64,000 bases of DNA from DTKD01 sp964494345 (GTDB lineage Bacteria > Armatimonadota > UBA5829): positions 310,001-374,000 of the forward strand of contig CAZBSI010000004.1 of NCBI GenBank assembly GCA_964494345.1, given 5' to 3'. Made by a program: the position numbers and the translations under genes. The notes below the pieces were generated by a model, which did no database searches, was not told the DNA's origin, and saw only the letters and a list, made by a program, of their open reading frames with translations. Shown here one piece after another: positions 1 to 8,424 of this stretch. Within the stretch, counting starts at the first letter, position 1, and every line of letters begins with the position of its first letter.

Positions 1-543
1 CAGCCAACTGAACGGCAATCGGCATATCATCGGCAGAAACGTCGCGGCGGCAAATCGTACGGTTCTGTATGATTTCATAGGAACAGGAACTCTCAGAGCG
101 AACATCAGATCGCCGTAGATGACTTTTTTTGAGTATTTCGCGATCGTCTGCGCCATTCCGAACCGATCCACCGCACATACTACCAGCACTTTGGAGTTCG
201 CGAAATCGACGATGTCGTTTTGATGGAGATACTCTATAGTCTTGCGTTCGATGGTGTTTTTGACGCCGCTGCCGTCGACTACGGGTGTGATTTTGGCTAT
301 TTTAGCCAGCCTGTCGGCGTCGCGGATGGTGTACCGACGCTTCTCCGCCCAAAGGTATCTATCTATGCCGCCGAGTCCGATCGCATCCACTTTACCATCT
401 AGTTCCCGCATCAATTCGGCGAACCGGAGCATATCCCCGTCTGTGCCTATTCTGGAGACTTCGTAGGTCTCACCGAGGAGTTGGAGTTGGGACGTGCTGT
501 CACGCTTCGACGCACCTAAGCTGATGCTCACTACTCGCTTCAT
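1..543 (-). CDS. quinate 5-dehydrogenase-like protein, 3' end outside window
   Basis: The first 181 residues are present and the gene runs off the left edge. The translation begins MKRVVSISLGASKRD and contains RIGTDGD, AIGLGGIDRYLW, VVDGSGVKNTIER and VCAVDRFGMAQTI, a pattern I associate with proteins annotated as quinate 5-dehydrogenase in Armatimonadota and some Firmicutes. The reaction is not shown by any motif I can name, so function rests on that family label. The ATG at 543 has a strong AGGAGGTG ribosome site five bases upstream. The start lies inside the dusB 3' end (44-base overlap), which suggests translational coupling. Confidence 0.7.
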   Translation of the reverse strand, partial: MKRVVSISLGASKRDSTSQLQLLGETYEVSRIGTDGDMLRFAELMRELDGKVDAIGLGGIDRYLWAEKRRYTIRDADRLAKIAKITPVVDGSGVKNTIERKTIEYLHQNDIVDFANSKVLVVCAVDRFGMAQTIAKYSKKVIYGDLMFALRVPVPMKSYRTVRFAAATFLPMICRLPFSWL

Positions 544-1498
544 CCAGCACCTCCTCTATTTCCTCGATTGATTTTGTGGTCATAAGCCGACCTCTGAGCC
601 TCGGAGCACCGGGCATTCCCTTGATATACCATACCAGATGCCCTCGCATCTCTTTTGCGGCGCGTCTTTCGCCGAGCAGTTGTTGGAGCAATATGGCGTG
701 CTCCCTGGCAGCAGCGAGTTTCTCCGGTATGCCTGGCGGGGGCAAAAGCTGGCCGGTGCGTACATATTGGTCGATTCTTCTGAACAGCCACGGGTCTCCG
801 AGCGCACCCCGTCCGATCATTAAACCATCACAACCCGTGCGCTTTAACGCATCCGCCGCGGCTTGCGGCGAAGAGATATCCCCATTTGCCAGCACAGGAA
901 TCCGCACGGAGTTTTTTACCTCGGCTATTATATCCCAATCGGCCGTGCCTGAATATCCCTGCTCCGCTGCCCTGCCGTGAACCGTGATCGCGTCGATTCC
1001 GCATATTTCCGCAGTCTTTGCCAGATCGAATACCTGCCGGTCCGACATTTTCCAACCTATGCGAGTTTTGATCGTAAGCGGAACGGTTATAGCCTGGCGA
1101 GCGGCAATGAGAATCTCTCGAGCGTTGTTCAAATCTTTAAGCAAAGCGGCTCCGGAACCGCTGCGGGCCACCTTGGGCACGGGGCAGCCGAAGTTTATGT
1201 CGATAATATCGGCGCCTGCATCTTGCAACATCTTTCCGGCAATAGCGACGGTTTCGGGGTCGCCGCTGAAGAGTTGAGCCGCGACGGGGCGCTCTTCATC
1301 AGTCCAGTCGATCATCGTGTCGGTGCGAGGATCGCGGTATTTGCACGCATACGCGCTGAACATCTCAGTTGTAACCAATCCGCATCCGCCCGCGCGCTTG
1401 CACATAATACGAAACGCCCGGTTTGTCACACCAGCCATCGGCGCCAATACAAGCGGCGTGGTGATTTCTATGTTGCCTATAAAAAAGGGAGAATACAT
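500..1498 (-). CDS. dusB: tRNA-dihydrouridine synthase (DusB type)
   Basis: FMN-dependent enzyme that reduces uridine to dihydrouridine in tRNA. The 332-residue protein has the usual length. LAPMAGVTN near residue 20 is the FMN-barrel start, DINFGCPVPKV carries the catalytic Cys105, and KTRIGW, the His in ITVHGR and DGLMIGRGALGDPW follow in the expected order. It sits 23 bases downstream of coaX on the same strand and overlaps the next gene, so coaX, dusB and the quinate dehydrogenase-like gene are probably one transcript. Assignment to DusB rather than another Dus class is by general sequence resemblance. Confidence 0.93.
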   Translation of the reverse strand: MYSPFFIGNIEITTPLVLAPMAGVTNRAFRIMCKRAGGCGLVTTEMFSAYACKYRDPRTDTMIDWTDEERPVAAQLFSGDPETVAIAGKMLQDAGADIIDINFGCPVPKVARSGSGAALLKDLNNAREILIAARQAITVPLTIKTRIGWKMSDRQVFDLAKTAEICGIDAITVHGRAAEQGYSGTADWDIIAEVKNSVRIPVLANGDISSPQAAADALKRTGCDGLMIGRGALGDPWLFRRIDQYVRTGQLLPPPGIPEKLAAAREHAILLQQLLGERRAAKEMRGHLVWYIKGMPGAPRLRGRLMTTKSIEEIEEVLDEASSEHQLRCVEA

Positions 1499-1521
1499 TG
1501 GAGAATTATGCTCAGCAATTA

Positions 1522-2295
1522 CTATTTGTTAGTCAAGCGATCGTAGATAATCCGCAGCCCATCCAGAGTCAGCAGATCGTCGCAGCGCTCGATTGTTCGG
1601 CTATGTTCAGCGATGACGTCGGCCAGTCCACCCGTTGCGATCACCCTCGCCCCGCCGCCAAGCTCCTGTTGAAATCTATCTACCAGCGCATCCACCATCC
1701 CGGCAAAGCCGAATATTATCCCGGATTGCAGGCTGCCTGCCGTGGTGTCGCCTATGGCTTTATCCGGAGCGACTAACGCGACGCCGGTCAATTTGGCCGC
1801 CCGTGCAAACAACGCATCGAGAGAAATCTGAATACCCGGGGCAATCGCTCCACCCAGATAATCGCCATCCTCCGATACGGCATCCAGAGTCGTACCCGTT
1901 CCAAGGTCGACGACAATCACTTTGCCGCCGTATTTCGCATGCGCAGCAATTGCATTGGCGATCCTGTCTGCTCCAACGTCTCGCACGGGGTGATAGTTGA
2001 TCTTAATGCCGGGATTCTTGTCTACAGTGAAGACAATTGGTTCAGCTATGTTCAAGTGTTTGCGGGAAAACCTGGACAGCGCATCGACTGCAGAGGGCAC
2101 AACGCTGGAGATAATCACCCCGTCGATATCGGAAAGCTCGAGGTCGCGTGTGGCAAATAAACTGATAAGCAGCCCCGCGTATTCGTCGCCGGTGCGCCGC
2201 ACAACCGTGCCAATCCGCCAATCCGCCGTAACCGTTGGCCCATCGAATACTGCAAATGTTATATTCGTATTTCCTACGTCAATCGCCAGTAACAT
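1522..2295 (-). CDS. coaX: type III pantothenate kinase
   Basis: Catalyses the first step of coenzyme A synthesis, ATP-dependent phosphorylation of pantothenate. The 257-residue protein starts MLLAIDVGNTN, the ASKHA-fold phosphate-1 motif of CoaX; VGADRIANAIAA and VVDLGTGTTLDAV are the substrate-binding and phosphate-2 motifs, and GGAIAPGIQISLDAL follows as in the family. Length is typical. It is the first gene of a minus-strand group with dusB. No riboswitch or attenuator is evident upstream; the preceding CAP-domain gene ends 78 bases away. Confidence 0.95.
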   Translation of the reverse strand: MLLAIDVGNTNITFAVFDGPTVTADWRIGTVVRRTGDEYAGLLISLFATRDLELSDIDGVIISSVVPSAVDALSRFSRKHLNIAEPIVFTVDKNPGIKINYHPVRDVGADRIANAIAAHAKYGGKVIVVDLGTGTTLDAVSEDGDYLGGAIAPGIQISLDALFARAAKLTGVALVAPDKAIGDTTAGSLQSGIIFGFAGMVDALVDRFQQELGGGARVIATGGLADVIAEHSRTIERCDDLLTLDGLRIIYDRLTNK

Positions 2296-2373
2296 AATGG
2301 TGTTCTCGCATAAAAATAGAGCAGCGGCGTGCAGCCTGCTGCTCAGTAATTATCTCTCGTTTTGCGCGTTGGG

Positions 2374-2892
2374 TCAATCCATCTGTGAAAGGAACATTTG
2401 TGTAACCCAGAATCTGCCGTCTGGCGCCTCGAAAACTCCCACTCCGATCTGGTCGAACTGCCTGCCCAAAATATTCTGCGCGTGGGCCGGACTTCCCATA
2501 AGGCATCGATTGCCTAGATCAGGGTCGCAAACTGAGCTGTAGAATAGATTTTCGCCGATGCATGCCCAGGACGGCATACGGCCGAGCTCTCTGAGGTAGC
2601 GATCTTTTGGTGTGCGATATCCCGGTGTTGGAGAATAGTGGTCGAAGTAACCCTTCTGCCACATTTCTTCGCTGTGCTGTCGCGCTACGCGCACGAGGAC
2701 TTCGTTGACTCTAAGCGGATGCAGCCCGGCTGCGGTTCTTTCCGCATTGGCGAGGTCGACCAAACGCTGTTCTTCGTAAGTAAGCTGAGCCGACGCGACA
2801 ATTGGGACAGGTTGGGGCAGCGGTTCAAGCACCTGCCCTGGAATACGACTCCCCAATAATAGAGTGACTAGATATAGAGTAACTTTAGCCAT
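2374..2892 (-). CDS. secreted CAP/SCP-domain protein
   Basis: A 172-residue exported protein. The ATG at 2892 is chosen because GGGGAGG lies six bases upstream; an in-frame ATG 33 bases earlier has no such site. MAKVTLYLVTLLLGS is a signal-like hydrophobic start. From about residue 45 it is a CAP domain: LVDLANAERTAAGLHPL, VARQHSEEMWQKGYFDHYSP, then GENLFYSS and SPAHAQNILGRQFDQIGVGVF. The two histidines and the GEN glutamate are the typical CAP cavity residues. Bacterial CAP proteins are found on cell surfaces and spores; no biochemical role can be read from the sequence. Confidence 0.88.
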   Translation of the reverse strand: MAKVTLYLVTLLLGSRIPGQVLEPLPQPVPIVASAQLTYEEQRLVDLANAERTAAGLHPLRVNEVLVRVARQHSEEMWQKGYFDHYSPTPGYRTPKDRYLRELGRMPSWACIGENLFYSSVCDPDLGNRCLMGSPAHAQNILGRQFDQIGVGVFEAPDGRFWVTQMFLSQMD

Positions 2893-3096
2893 GCGAATCC
2901 TCCCCGCATGACTGTACTTCCACACGCCGACTTGCCCATACCAGCATTATGCCCAAACCACCCCAAAACTGGTAATCTCAACAGGGTATATCGTATGCAA
3001 GGTTCGTGCCATACGCCCTTATAGTTGTGTTATATATGAAATCGCGTGGCAATAGATTTCAGATTTTGACGACTTAAAAACTTGTGGAGCTATTGG

Positions 3097-3105
3097 TGGT
3101 ATAAT
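3097..3105 (+). promoter_or_regulatory. extended -10 promoter for the M48 gene
   Basis: TGGTATAAT is a TGn-extended -10 element about 70 bases before the M48 start codon. The best -35 candidates (TTGACG at 3066, TTGTGG at 3082) are badly spaced, as is common for extended -10 promoters. The rest of 2893-3174 shows no gene. Confidence 0.45.
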
Positions 3106-3174
3106 AGGGTAAGGCTTTGCCTTGATGGGTCGGATGCGGCGCGGTCGCATTCGACTTGAGAGGTGGTAATCACG

Positions 3175-4347
3175 ATGAGACTATCCCTTCGGCTAATCGG
3201 CCTTTTGACGGCCGGGTTGGTGTGCCTGCTGGCGTTGGGCGCTCCGGTGCAATCCCTGGCTGCGAAAGCTGCCCCTCAGATCGGCGATTCTGAGCAAAAG
3301 ATCGGAGCCGAGGCTGCGGCTGACGTTGCCAAAGAATATAAATTGAGCGACAAAGCCGACGACCTCAAACGCGTAAGAGAGATGGGCGCGAAGTTGGCCG
3401 CTATCGCCAATAAGAAAGAAATCGAGGCGGTATACGGCATCTCGACAATCACCCCGTTCGAATACACGTTCAATATCATTGAAGACAAAGACGTCAACGC
3501 GTTTTGTGTGCCGGGCGGGCATATATATGTCTACAGAGGGCTTTTGGACTTTGTGGAATCCGACGATGAGCTTGCTTTAGTTATGGCGCACGAAGTCACC
3601 CACGCCGCACATCATCACATGATGTATCTGTTGCAAAAGCAGGCGGCCTACGAAAAAGGCGAGGCTATTGCGCTGCTTGCCACTATTATGAGCGGTGCGA
3701 GGTCGAGTGACGTCTATAATATACAGCGCGGAATTGAGCTGGTTAAGATCGCAAAGCTAAACGGCTATGGGATGCAGGCTGAGCGAGACGCCGATGCAGG
3801 AGCGATTCACGTCGCGATGGAAGCCGGCTATAACCCCGTCGGGCTGCTGACCTTTATGGAGCGGCTGGCCAAGCGGCCTGAGTTCGTCGACCTTGGTATA
3901 TTCAGGTCCCACCCCATAGACGCCGAGCGCGTGGCAAACGCCAAAGCGCTGTTGAATGAACTTAATGTGCCGATCAATCGTCGGGCCACGACGAAGGCGC
4001 TGGTGGCCGAGGTTAAGGTCGAGAAGATGGGAGAGACGGAGACGCCCGGAGTGGTGCTTGCAGGCCATCTTATCTATCGTCCTGCCGCAGTTGAAGGCAA
4101 AACGGCCCAGCAACTGGCGACTGATGCCGCACAGCGGATAAATAAAGCGCTGGACGGTGGGCTGAAAATGCACGAGTTGAAGGTGGATGCCGACTCCGGC
4201 GTGGTGGCGGCAAAGGGCACGGCGCTGATTAAGTTCACCGAAGCCGATGCGAAGCTAGCATCCACAACCGTGGCTGAAGCAACCCAGACGGCTGCGGCGG
4301 CCATTCGAGAAGTGCTGTTGGCTCAGATGGTGAACACGGTTCACTGA
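3175..4347 (+). CDS. M48-family metalloprotease, exported
   Basis: Zinc metallopeptidase of 390 residues with a signal peptide (hydrophobic segment at about residues 8-25, ending near SLAAKA). The HEVTH zinc motif is at 139-143, preceded by CVPGGHIYVYRGLLDF, and the third ligand lies in ERDADAGA (Glu203). This is the BepA/LoiP-like arrangement of periplasmic M48 proteases that deal with misfolded outer-membrane proteins; that role is inferred. The C-terminal 100 residues are unassigned. ATG 3175 follows AGGTGG by eight bases and is preferred over GTG 3163. It converges with the next gene, overlapping by seven bases. Confidence 0.88.
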   Translation: MRLSLRLIGLLTAGLVCLLALGAPVQSLAAKAAPQIGDSEQKIGAEAAADVAKEYKLSDKADDLKRVREMGAKLAAIANKKEIEAVYGISTITPFEYTFNIIEDKDVNAFCVPGGHIYVYRGLLDFVESDDELALVMAHEVTHAAHHHMMYLLQKQAAYEKGEAIALLATIMSGARSSDVYNIQRGIELVKIAKLNGYGMQAERDADAGAIHVAMEAGYNPVGLLTFMERLAKRPEFVDLGIFRSHPIDAERVANAKALLNELNVPINRRATTKALVAEVKVEKMGETETPGVVLAGHLIYRPAAVEGKTAQQLATDAAQRINKALDGGLKMHELKVDADSGVVAAKGTALIKFTEADAKLASTTVAEATQTAAAAIREVLLAQMVNTVH

Positions 4348-5759
4348 CGCGATGCGGCCATCTCGTTTAGCTTAGCTTTGATCTGTTCCTCAGAAGCGAC
4401 CCCCATAGCCTGTGCCTGGACAAGCCCGGTCTCGTCGAGCATGAACATGGTGGGCAGCCCTATAAGGCGATATTGGTCTTCAATTACCCTGGCGTTCGCC
4501 TCGTCTATAAAGACCACCGGCAGCGAGCCGAAGCCCTTTTCTTTCAGATAAGCCACATCTTTTGCCCTGTCTTTATCCAGGGAGACGATTATTAATTGTG
4601 CAAGTGTGTGCAGGTTTTCATGCACTTTCTTTAACACAGGAAGCTGCGAGTCGCACATCGGTAGCGAGATGAAGTCCAGCAGCACTACCTGGCCTTTGAA
4701 ATCTGAGAGGTGTTTGATCTCGCCGTTTTCCCATTCAAAGGCGAAGTCTGGGGCGTTTTTGCCTCGCAGATCGTGAGGCTTCGGAGGTTCGATGAGCTTA
4801 GCGCCGGATGGCGGTTTGAACGCGAAAGCGCTGGCAGGTATGTCCAGGTTTGGCTCATATTTTATGACAGTAGTAGTGATTGTCTCCACTATCGCTTTTG
4901 GAGTGCGACCTTTGTGATCTTTGCTCGGCTTAGGGTGGGCGCTGAGCGTGGTTAGGGTCTTATGCAGCCACAAATCGCTTTTGCCGATCCAGAGAGTTTG
5001 GGAAATACTGGCGCCTTTTGGTGCGATTACGCCATCCTTGAAGTTCAGAGAAACGACATATACATCCGATGAACCTATCCTGCTATCCGGCAGCAGTTTG
5101 CTTGATGCGATGGCGTTTTGGTAATCCACACCGTAGAGCAACCCCAGCACGTTGACTCCTGGCCGGGAGGTGATTAAACCGGATATCACATCCTTGCTCA
5201 TTTTAGTTTTCATATATCCCTTTGCTTGAGGGATGTAGTTGTATACTGATTTGCCGTCACTTACGAGGCGGCCGTCGTTATTTGAGATTGCTATTTTATC
5301 GGGCCGCACGAACCTCACCACAACTTTGACGGGTTTCTCGGCGGCCGATTTTTTGCCGTCGATTTTGCCTTCGGTATAAGAAGTCCCCTCTGTTTTGAGG
5401 GACTTGAAGTTTCTATATGTGTTTTGAAGAGCCGCCATCACGTTTTGCGCTGTCAATTTCGGCTGGGTTGGCTCGGATGGCCTGGGTGCGGATTTGGGTT
5501 TGACGGCTATGGCTGAATCGGCAGGGTTTGGCTGAGATGCGAGAGGGTTTAACAACGGATTTACTTCCGGCAAAATGAGATCGGACGGCTGCGACACTGT
5601 GGGTTCTGATTTCGCCGATTTGGCAGGCTCGGTTTTTGTTGATTTGACCGGAGCAGGTTTTGCCGGTTTCGTGGACGACTTCTTCGCTCCGCACCCGAAT
5701 AGCATCATCAACGCAAAAATCAAACAGGCAAGCGATATTAGTTTGGCAGAGGTTTTCAA
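4341..5759 (-). CDS. lipoprotein with DUF2092/LolA-like domain fused to a redoxin domain
   Basis: About 472 residues. The start codon is probably TTG at 5759, six bases after GGAG, giving a short signal with lipobox LMMLFGC. A Lys/Pro/Ser-rich linker (to about residue 95) is followed by an outer-membrane lipoprotein-sorting-like fold (VVVRFVRPDKIAIS, DGKSVYNYIPQAKGY, LWIGKSDLWLHK). The last 140 residues are thioredoxin-like: NAPDFAFEWENG, DFKGQVVLLDFISLPMCDS, LPTMFMLDETG. The redox site is a single Cys in PMCDSQ, with no CxxC, so peroxiredoxin- or AhpC/TSA-like chemistry is more likely than disulfide isomerisation. The fusion suggests an envelope redox sensor or chaperone; function unknown. 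Confidence 0.75.
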   Translation of the reverse strand: MKTSAKLISLACLIFALMMLFGCGAKKSSTKPAKPAPVKSTKTEPAKSAKSEPTVSQPSDLILPEVNPLLNPLASQPNPADSAIAVKPKSAPRPSEPTQPKLTAQNVMAALQNTYRNFKSLKTEGTSYTEGKIDGKKSAAEKPVKVVVRFVRPDKIAISNNDGRLVSDGKSVYNYIPQAKGYMKTKMSKDVISGLITSRPGVNVLGLLYGVDYQNAIASSKLLPDSRIGSSDVYVVSLNFKDGVIAPKGASISQTLWIGKSDLWLHKTLTTLSAHPKPSKDHKGRTPKAIVETITTTVIKYEPNLDIPASAFAFKPPSGAKLIEPPKPHDLRGKNAPDFAFEWENGEIKHLSDFKGQVVLLDFISLPMCDSQLPVLKKVHENLHTLAQLIIVSLDKDRAKDVAYLKEKGFGSLPVVFIDEANARVIEDQYRLIGLPTMFMLDETGLVQAQAMGVASEEQIKAKLNEMAASRQ

Positions 5760-5861
5760 TAGTGTCTCCAATGGCTGTGGTTGTTATTAGTCTATACCAC
5801 AGATCGGGTGGATGTAATCACTGCCTAAGCAACTACATCCTCCGAATAAAAAGGAACTCTT

Positions 5862-6809
5862 TTATGGATTGACATTCGTTGTGTCTAGCACATATAAGAC
5901 AGCGAATGAATCCATTTCATAGGAAGTGATTTTATACGCCGCGAGATATTTGCCGTCCGGCGACCACACGAGTCTGCACACGTGGTCGTGTTTTCCTGGC
6001 TTAGGTTCACCTCCAAGGCGTGCGATTGTCCTGGTTTTGCCGTTTGAAGTGTCGATAATTTTCACGACAGCGAAATCTGAGAACGCGACTGTCTTGCCAT
6101 CAGGACACCAGGCTACTGCCCCTAAATTGCCGGTGGCTATGGCCTTCGCGGTGTCCTCTTTGCCTTTAGTGGCGATTCGCAGTTCCCTTGTCCTGTCGTC
6201 TCCGTATATCACGGCCGATTTGCCGCTATGTGGGTCTACGCTGCGATCAAGCACGCCACCGCCCGTAGTCTGTTCGACGTGGCCGACCTCTTTGCCAGAT
6301 GAATCTACGGCAACGCATCCCGGCTGGTAAAACTCGGTGAAATCGTAGACCCGCAGTTGGTAAGTTTTGTTGACGGGATCGTATGACATCCCGGAGACGT
6401 CCCTGTAAAGGTCCAGCTTGTTAAGACCTTTTACGACCTCGTGTTGTTCATTGGTCGACAGATTATGCTCAATAATGGTCTTTGGAGATGTCTGTAGAAA
6501 CACAAACGTGTCCGCGCCGGTGTAGTTAGGCGAAACGCCGTCGGTAACACGCCTTGCGCTCTTTTCCCCTACCCTCCAATGCCGAATTATCGACCTGCCA
6601 TCCTTTGGCGCAATCGTAGCGAACAGCAAAGACTGAGAGTCAGGAGCCCAGGAGACTACAGGGTCTGCCATATAACTGGCCCGACAAGAGTGCGATGGTA
6701 TTAATTGCCAGGCTTTAACCAACGTCTCCTGCTCAGGGCGACAGCCTGAGATCACGCAGCATATTACCGCAATACCGATTAAAGTTGTTGAAAAGGCTCT
6801 AGTGTTCAT
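5862..6809 (-). CDS. TolB-like beta-propeller lipoprotein
   Basis: 315 residues with a lipoprotein signal (IGIAVICCVISGC) and repeated beta-propeller blades: DPVVSWAPDSQSLLFAT, GAVAWCPDGKTVAFSD and CRLVWSPDGKYLAAYK are classic WSPDGK repeat cores of the TolB/WD40-like family. It probably sits at the membrane and binds a partner; no enzymatic residues are evident. The start ATG has GGAG eight bases upstream. It lies 17 bases downstream of the GH3 gene on the same strand, so co-transcription with the carbohydrate locus is likely. Confidence 0.8.
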   Translation of the reverse strand: MNTRAFSTTLIGIAVICCVISGCRPEQETLVKAWQLIPSHSCRASYMADPVVSWAPDSQSLLFATIAPKDGRSIIRHWRVGEKSARRVTDGVSPNYTGADTFVFLQTSPKTIIEHNLSTNEQHEVVKGLNKLDLYRDVSGMSYDPVNKTYQLRVYDFTEFYQPGCVAVDSSGKEVGHVEQTTGGGVLDRSVDPHSGKSAVIYGDDRTRELRIATKGKEDTAKAIATGNLGAVAWCPDGKTVAFSDFAVVKIIDTSNGKTRTIARLGGEPKPGKHDHVCRLVWSPDGKYLAAYKITSYEMDSFAVLYVLDTTNVNP

Positions 6810-6826
6810 TTGATGGCTCCGTTACC

Positions 6827-8395
6827 TCACGGAATTGTGACCGGCAGCGCTCCTTTCGGTTTTACTGCACCAAAAATAGCACCAGCAGCAGCCTCAAGCG
6901 CCGCATCCCGGTAGCCATAGGTGCAAATATACGCCCCGACTTCCGGGAAATTGCGAAGATCATAAGGTTCTCTAACCGCCACAACGATCAGCTTCTTGCC
7001 CAGGCCATTAAGTTTTTTAACAACCTCGGCCTGCAAAACCTGATCCGTCGGCGCTTTCCAAGGCTCACTCGGGCAGGTTACCATAACGATGGCATCCGCA
7101 TCAGCCGCAGCATTCGTCACCGCAGACATTACGGTTTCGTGATCCCCCTTCAGCTCGACAATCGCAACGTTCTCACAACGCTTCTGCATCGCTGCGCCGA
7201 GGTTTGGGACAGTGTTATGCAGACCTGTAACAAGTACTTTTTGATCGGATTTCGGATCAAGCGGCACAGCACCATTTTCATTACGTACCAAAGTGACGGA
7301 TAGTTCTGATATTTCCTGTTGAATTGCCAGGTGTTCTTTTGTTCTCAGGCGGGTCGATAGCGCGGCTGGGTCGGTGAATCGGCGGTTGTGTAGATCATAA
7401 CGTCGTTTCAACTCAGTAAGCCTTGCCACTGATTCGTCGAGGCGGGATTCTGTGATTCTGCCGTCTTTGACCGCTTTGATAATCGCCTCGCGGGCGTCGC
7501 GCTGGGTTTCGAGGGTGTGCGGAATCAACACCAAATCCACGCCAGCTTCTATCGCCATCACACAAGCCTCAGCCACGCTCCAGTTATCAGCGATGCCCTT
7601 CATCTCCATCGAATCGGTGACGATTACGCCATTATAGCCCATTTCACCGCGCAAAAGGCCTGTTATGATCTTGTGGGACAAGGTGGAAGGCAAGTCGGGG
7701 TCGAGGGCCGGGAACATTATGTGGGTGGTCATTATGCTGGATACGCCAGCGGCAATCGCCCACCGGAATGGGGTTAGTTCTATTTTATCAAGCCGCTGTC
7801 TTGGATATGGAACCGACGGCAGGGCCAGGTGGGAGTCGACGGCCGTATCGCCGTGGCCGGGGAAGTGCTTGGCGCAGGCAATTACTCCTGCGTCCTGATA
7901 CCCACCGATCGCCTGTGCGCCGAACTCACCGACCAAATCCGGGGATTCCCCGTAAGATCGAGTGCCGATTATGGGATTGTCTGGATTATTATTTACATCC
8001 ACACTTGGAGCGAAATCGTAGTTGACGCCGAGGGCGATAAGCTCTTCAGCGCAGGCAGCGGCGGCCGCACGGGCGAGGTCTGGCCTGCCTGTGGCGCCGA
8101 GGGCCATATTCGACGGCATAACCGTAACCCCGTCGACGAATCGGGCCACCATCCCGCCCTCCTGGTCGACGTTAATCAACAAAGGCTCCGCAGACATTTT
8201 CTGCAGTTCATTGATGGTGTTTGCCGTCACGGAGAGATCGTCGTGCCGGATATTTCGACCCATCAGAATGATTCCGCCGACCTGCATCTCTTCTACGATC
8301 TCGCGGGCCTTAGCGCATACGGTGGTATCTTCTTCGAGGTTGTCGCCTTCCCAACCGAGCATCAACATTGCGCCAATTTTCTGTTCGATATTCAT
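6827..8395 (-). CDS. nagZ: glycoside hydrolase family 3, beta-N-acetylhexosaminidase (NagZ-like)
   Basis: 522 residues. The open frame extends 70 codons further upstream, but that part overlaps the next gene and ATG 8395 has GGAG six bases before it. KHFPGHGDT at 176-184 is the NagZ signature carrying the His/Asp general acid dyad, and GVIVTDSMEMKGI provides the nucleophile Asp261. The C-terminal part resembles the GH3 C-domain (VLVTGLHNTVPNLG, IVVAVREPYDLRNFPEVGAYICTYGY). There is no signal peptide, which fits cytosolic cleavage of GlcNAc-anhydroMurNAc during peptidoglycan recycling. It is followed closely by the propeller lipoprotein. Confidence 0.9.
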   Translation of the reverse strand: MNIEQKIGAMLMLGWEGDNLEEDTTVCAKAREIVEEMQVGGIILMGRNIRHDDLSVTANTINELQKMSAEPLLINVDQEGGMVARFVDGVTVMPSNMALGATGRPDLARAAAAACAEELIALGVNYDFAPSVDVNNNPDNPIIGTRSYGESPDLVGEFGAQAIGGYQDAGVIACAKHFPGHGDTAVDSHLALPSVPYPRQRLDKIELTPFRWAIAAGVSSIMTTHIMFPALDPDLPSTLSHKIITGLLRGEMGYNGVIVTDSMEMKGIADNWSVAEACVMAIEAGVDLVLIPHTLETQRDAREAIIKAVKDGRITESRLDESVARLTELKRRYDLHNRRFTDPAALSTRLRTKEHLAIQQEISELSVTLVRNENGAVPLDPKSDQKVLVTGLHNTVPNLGAAMQKRCENVAIVELKGDHETVMSAVTNAAADADAIVMVTCPSEPWKAPTDQVLQAEVVKKLNGLGKKLIVVAVREPYDLRNFPEVGAYICTYGYRDAALEAAAGAIFGAVKPKGALPVTIP

Positions 8396-8424
8396 TTCGT
8401 CTCCAGTAAATCCGTATTTAAAAA

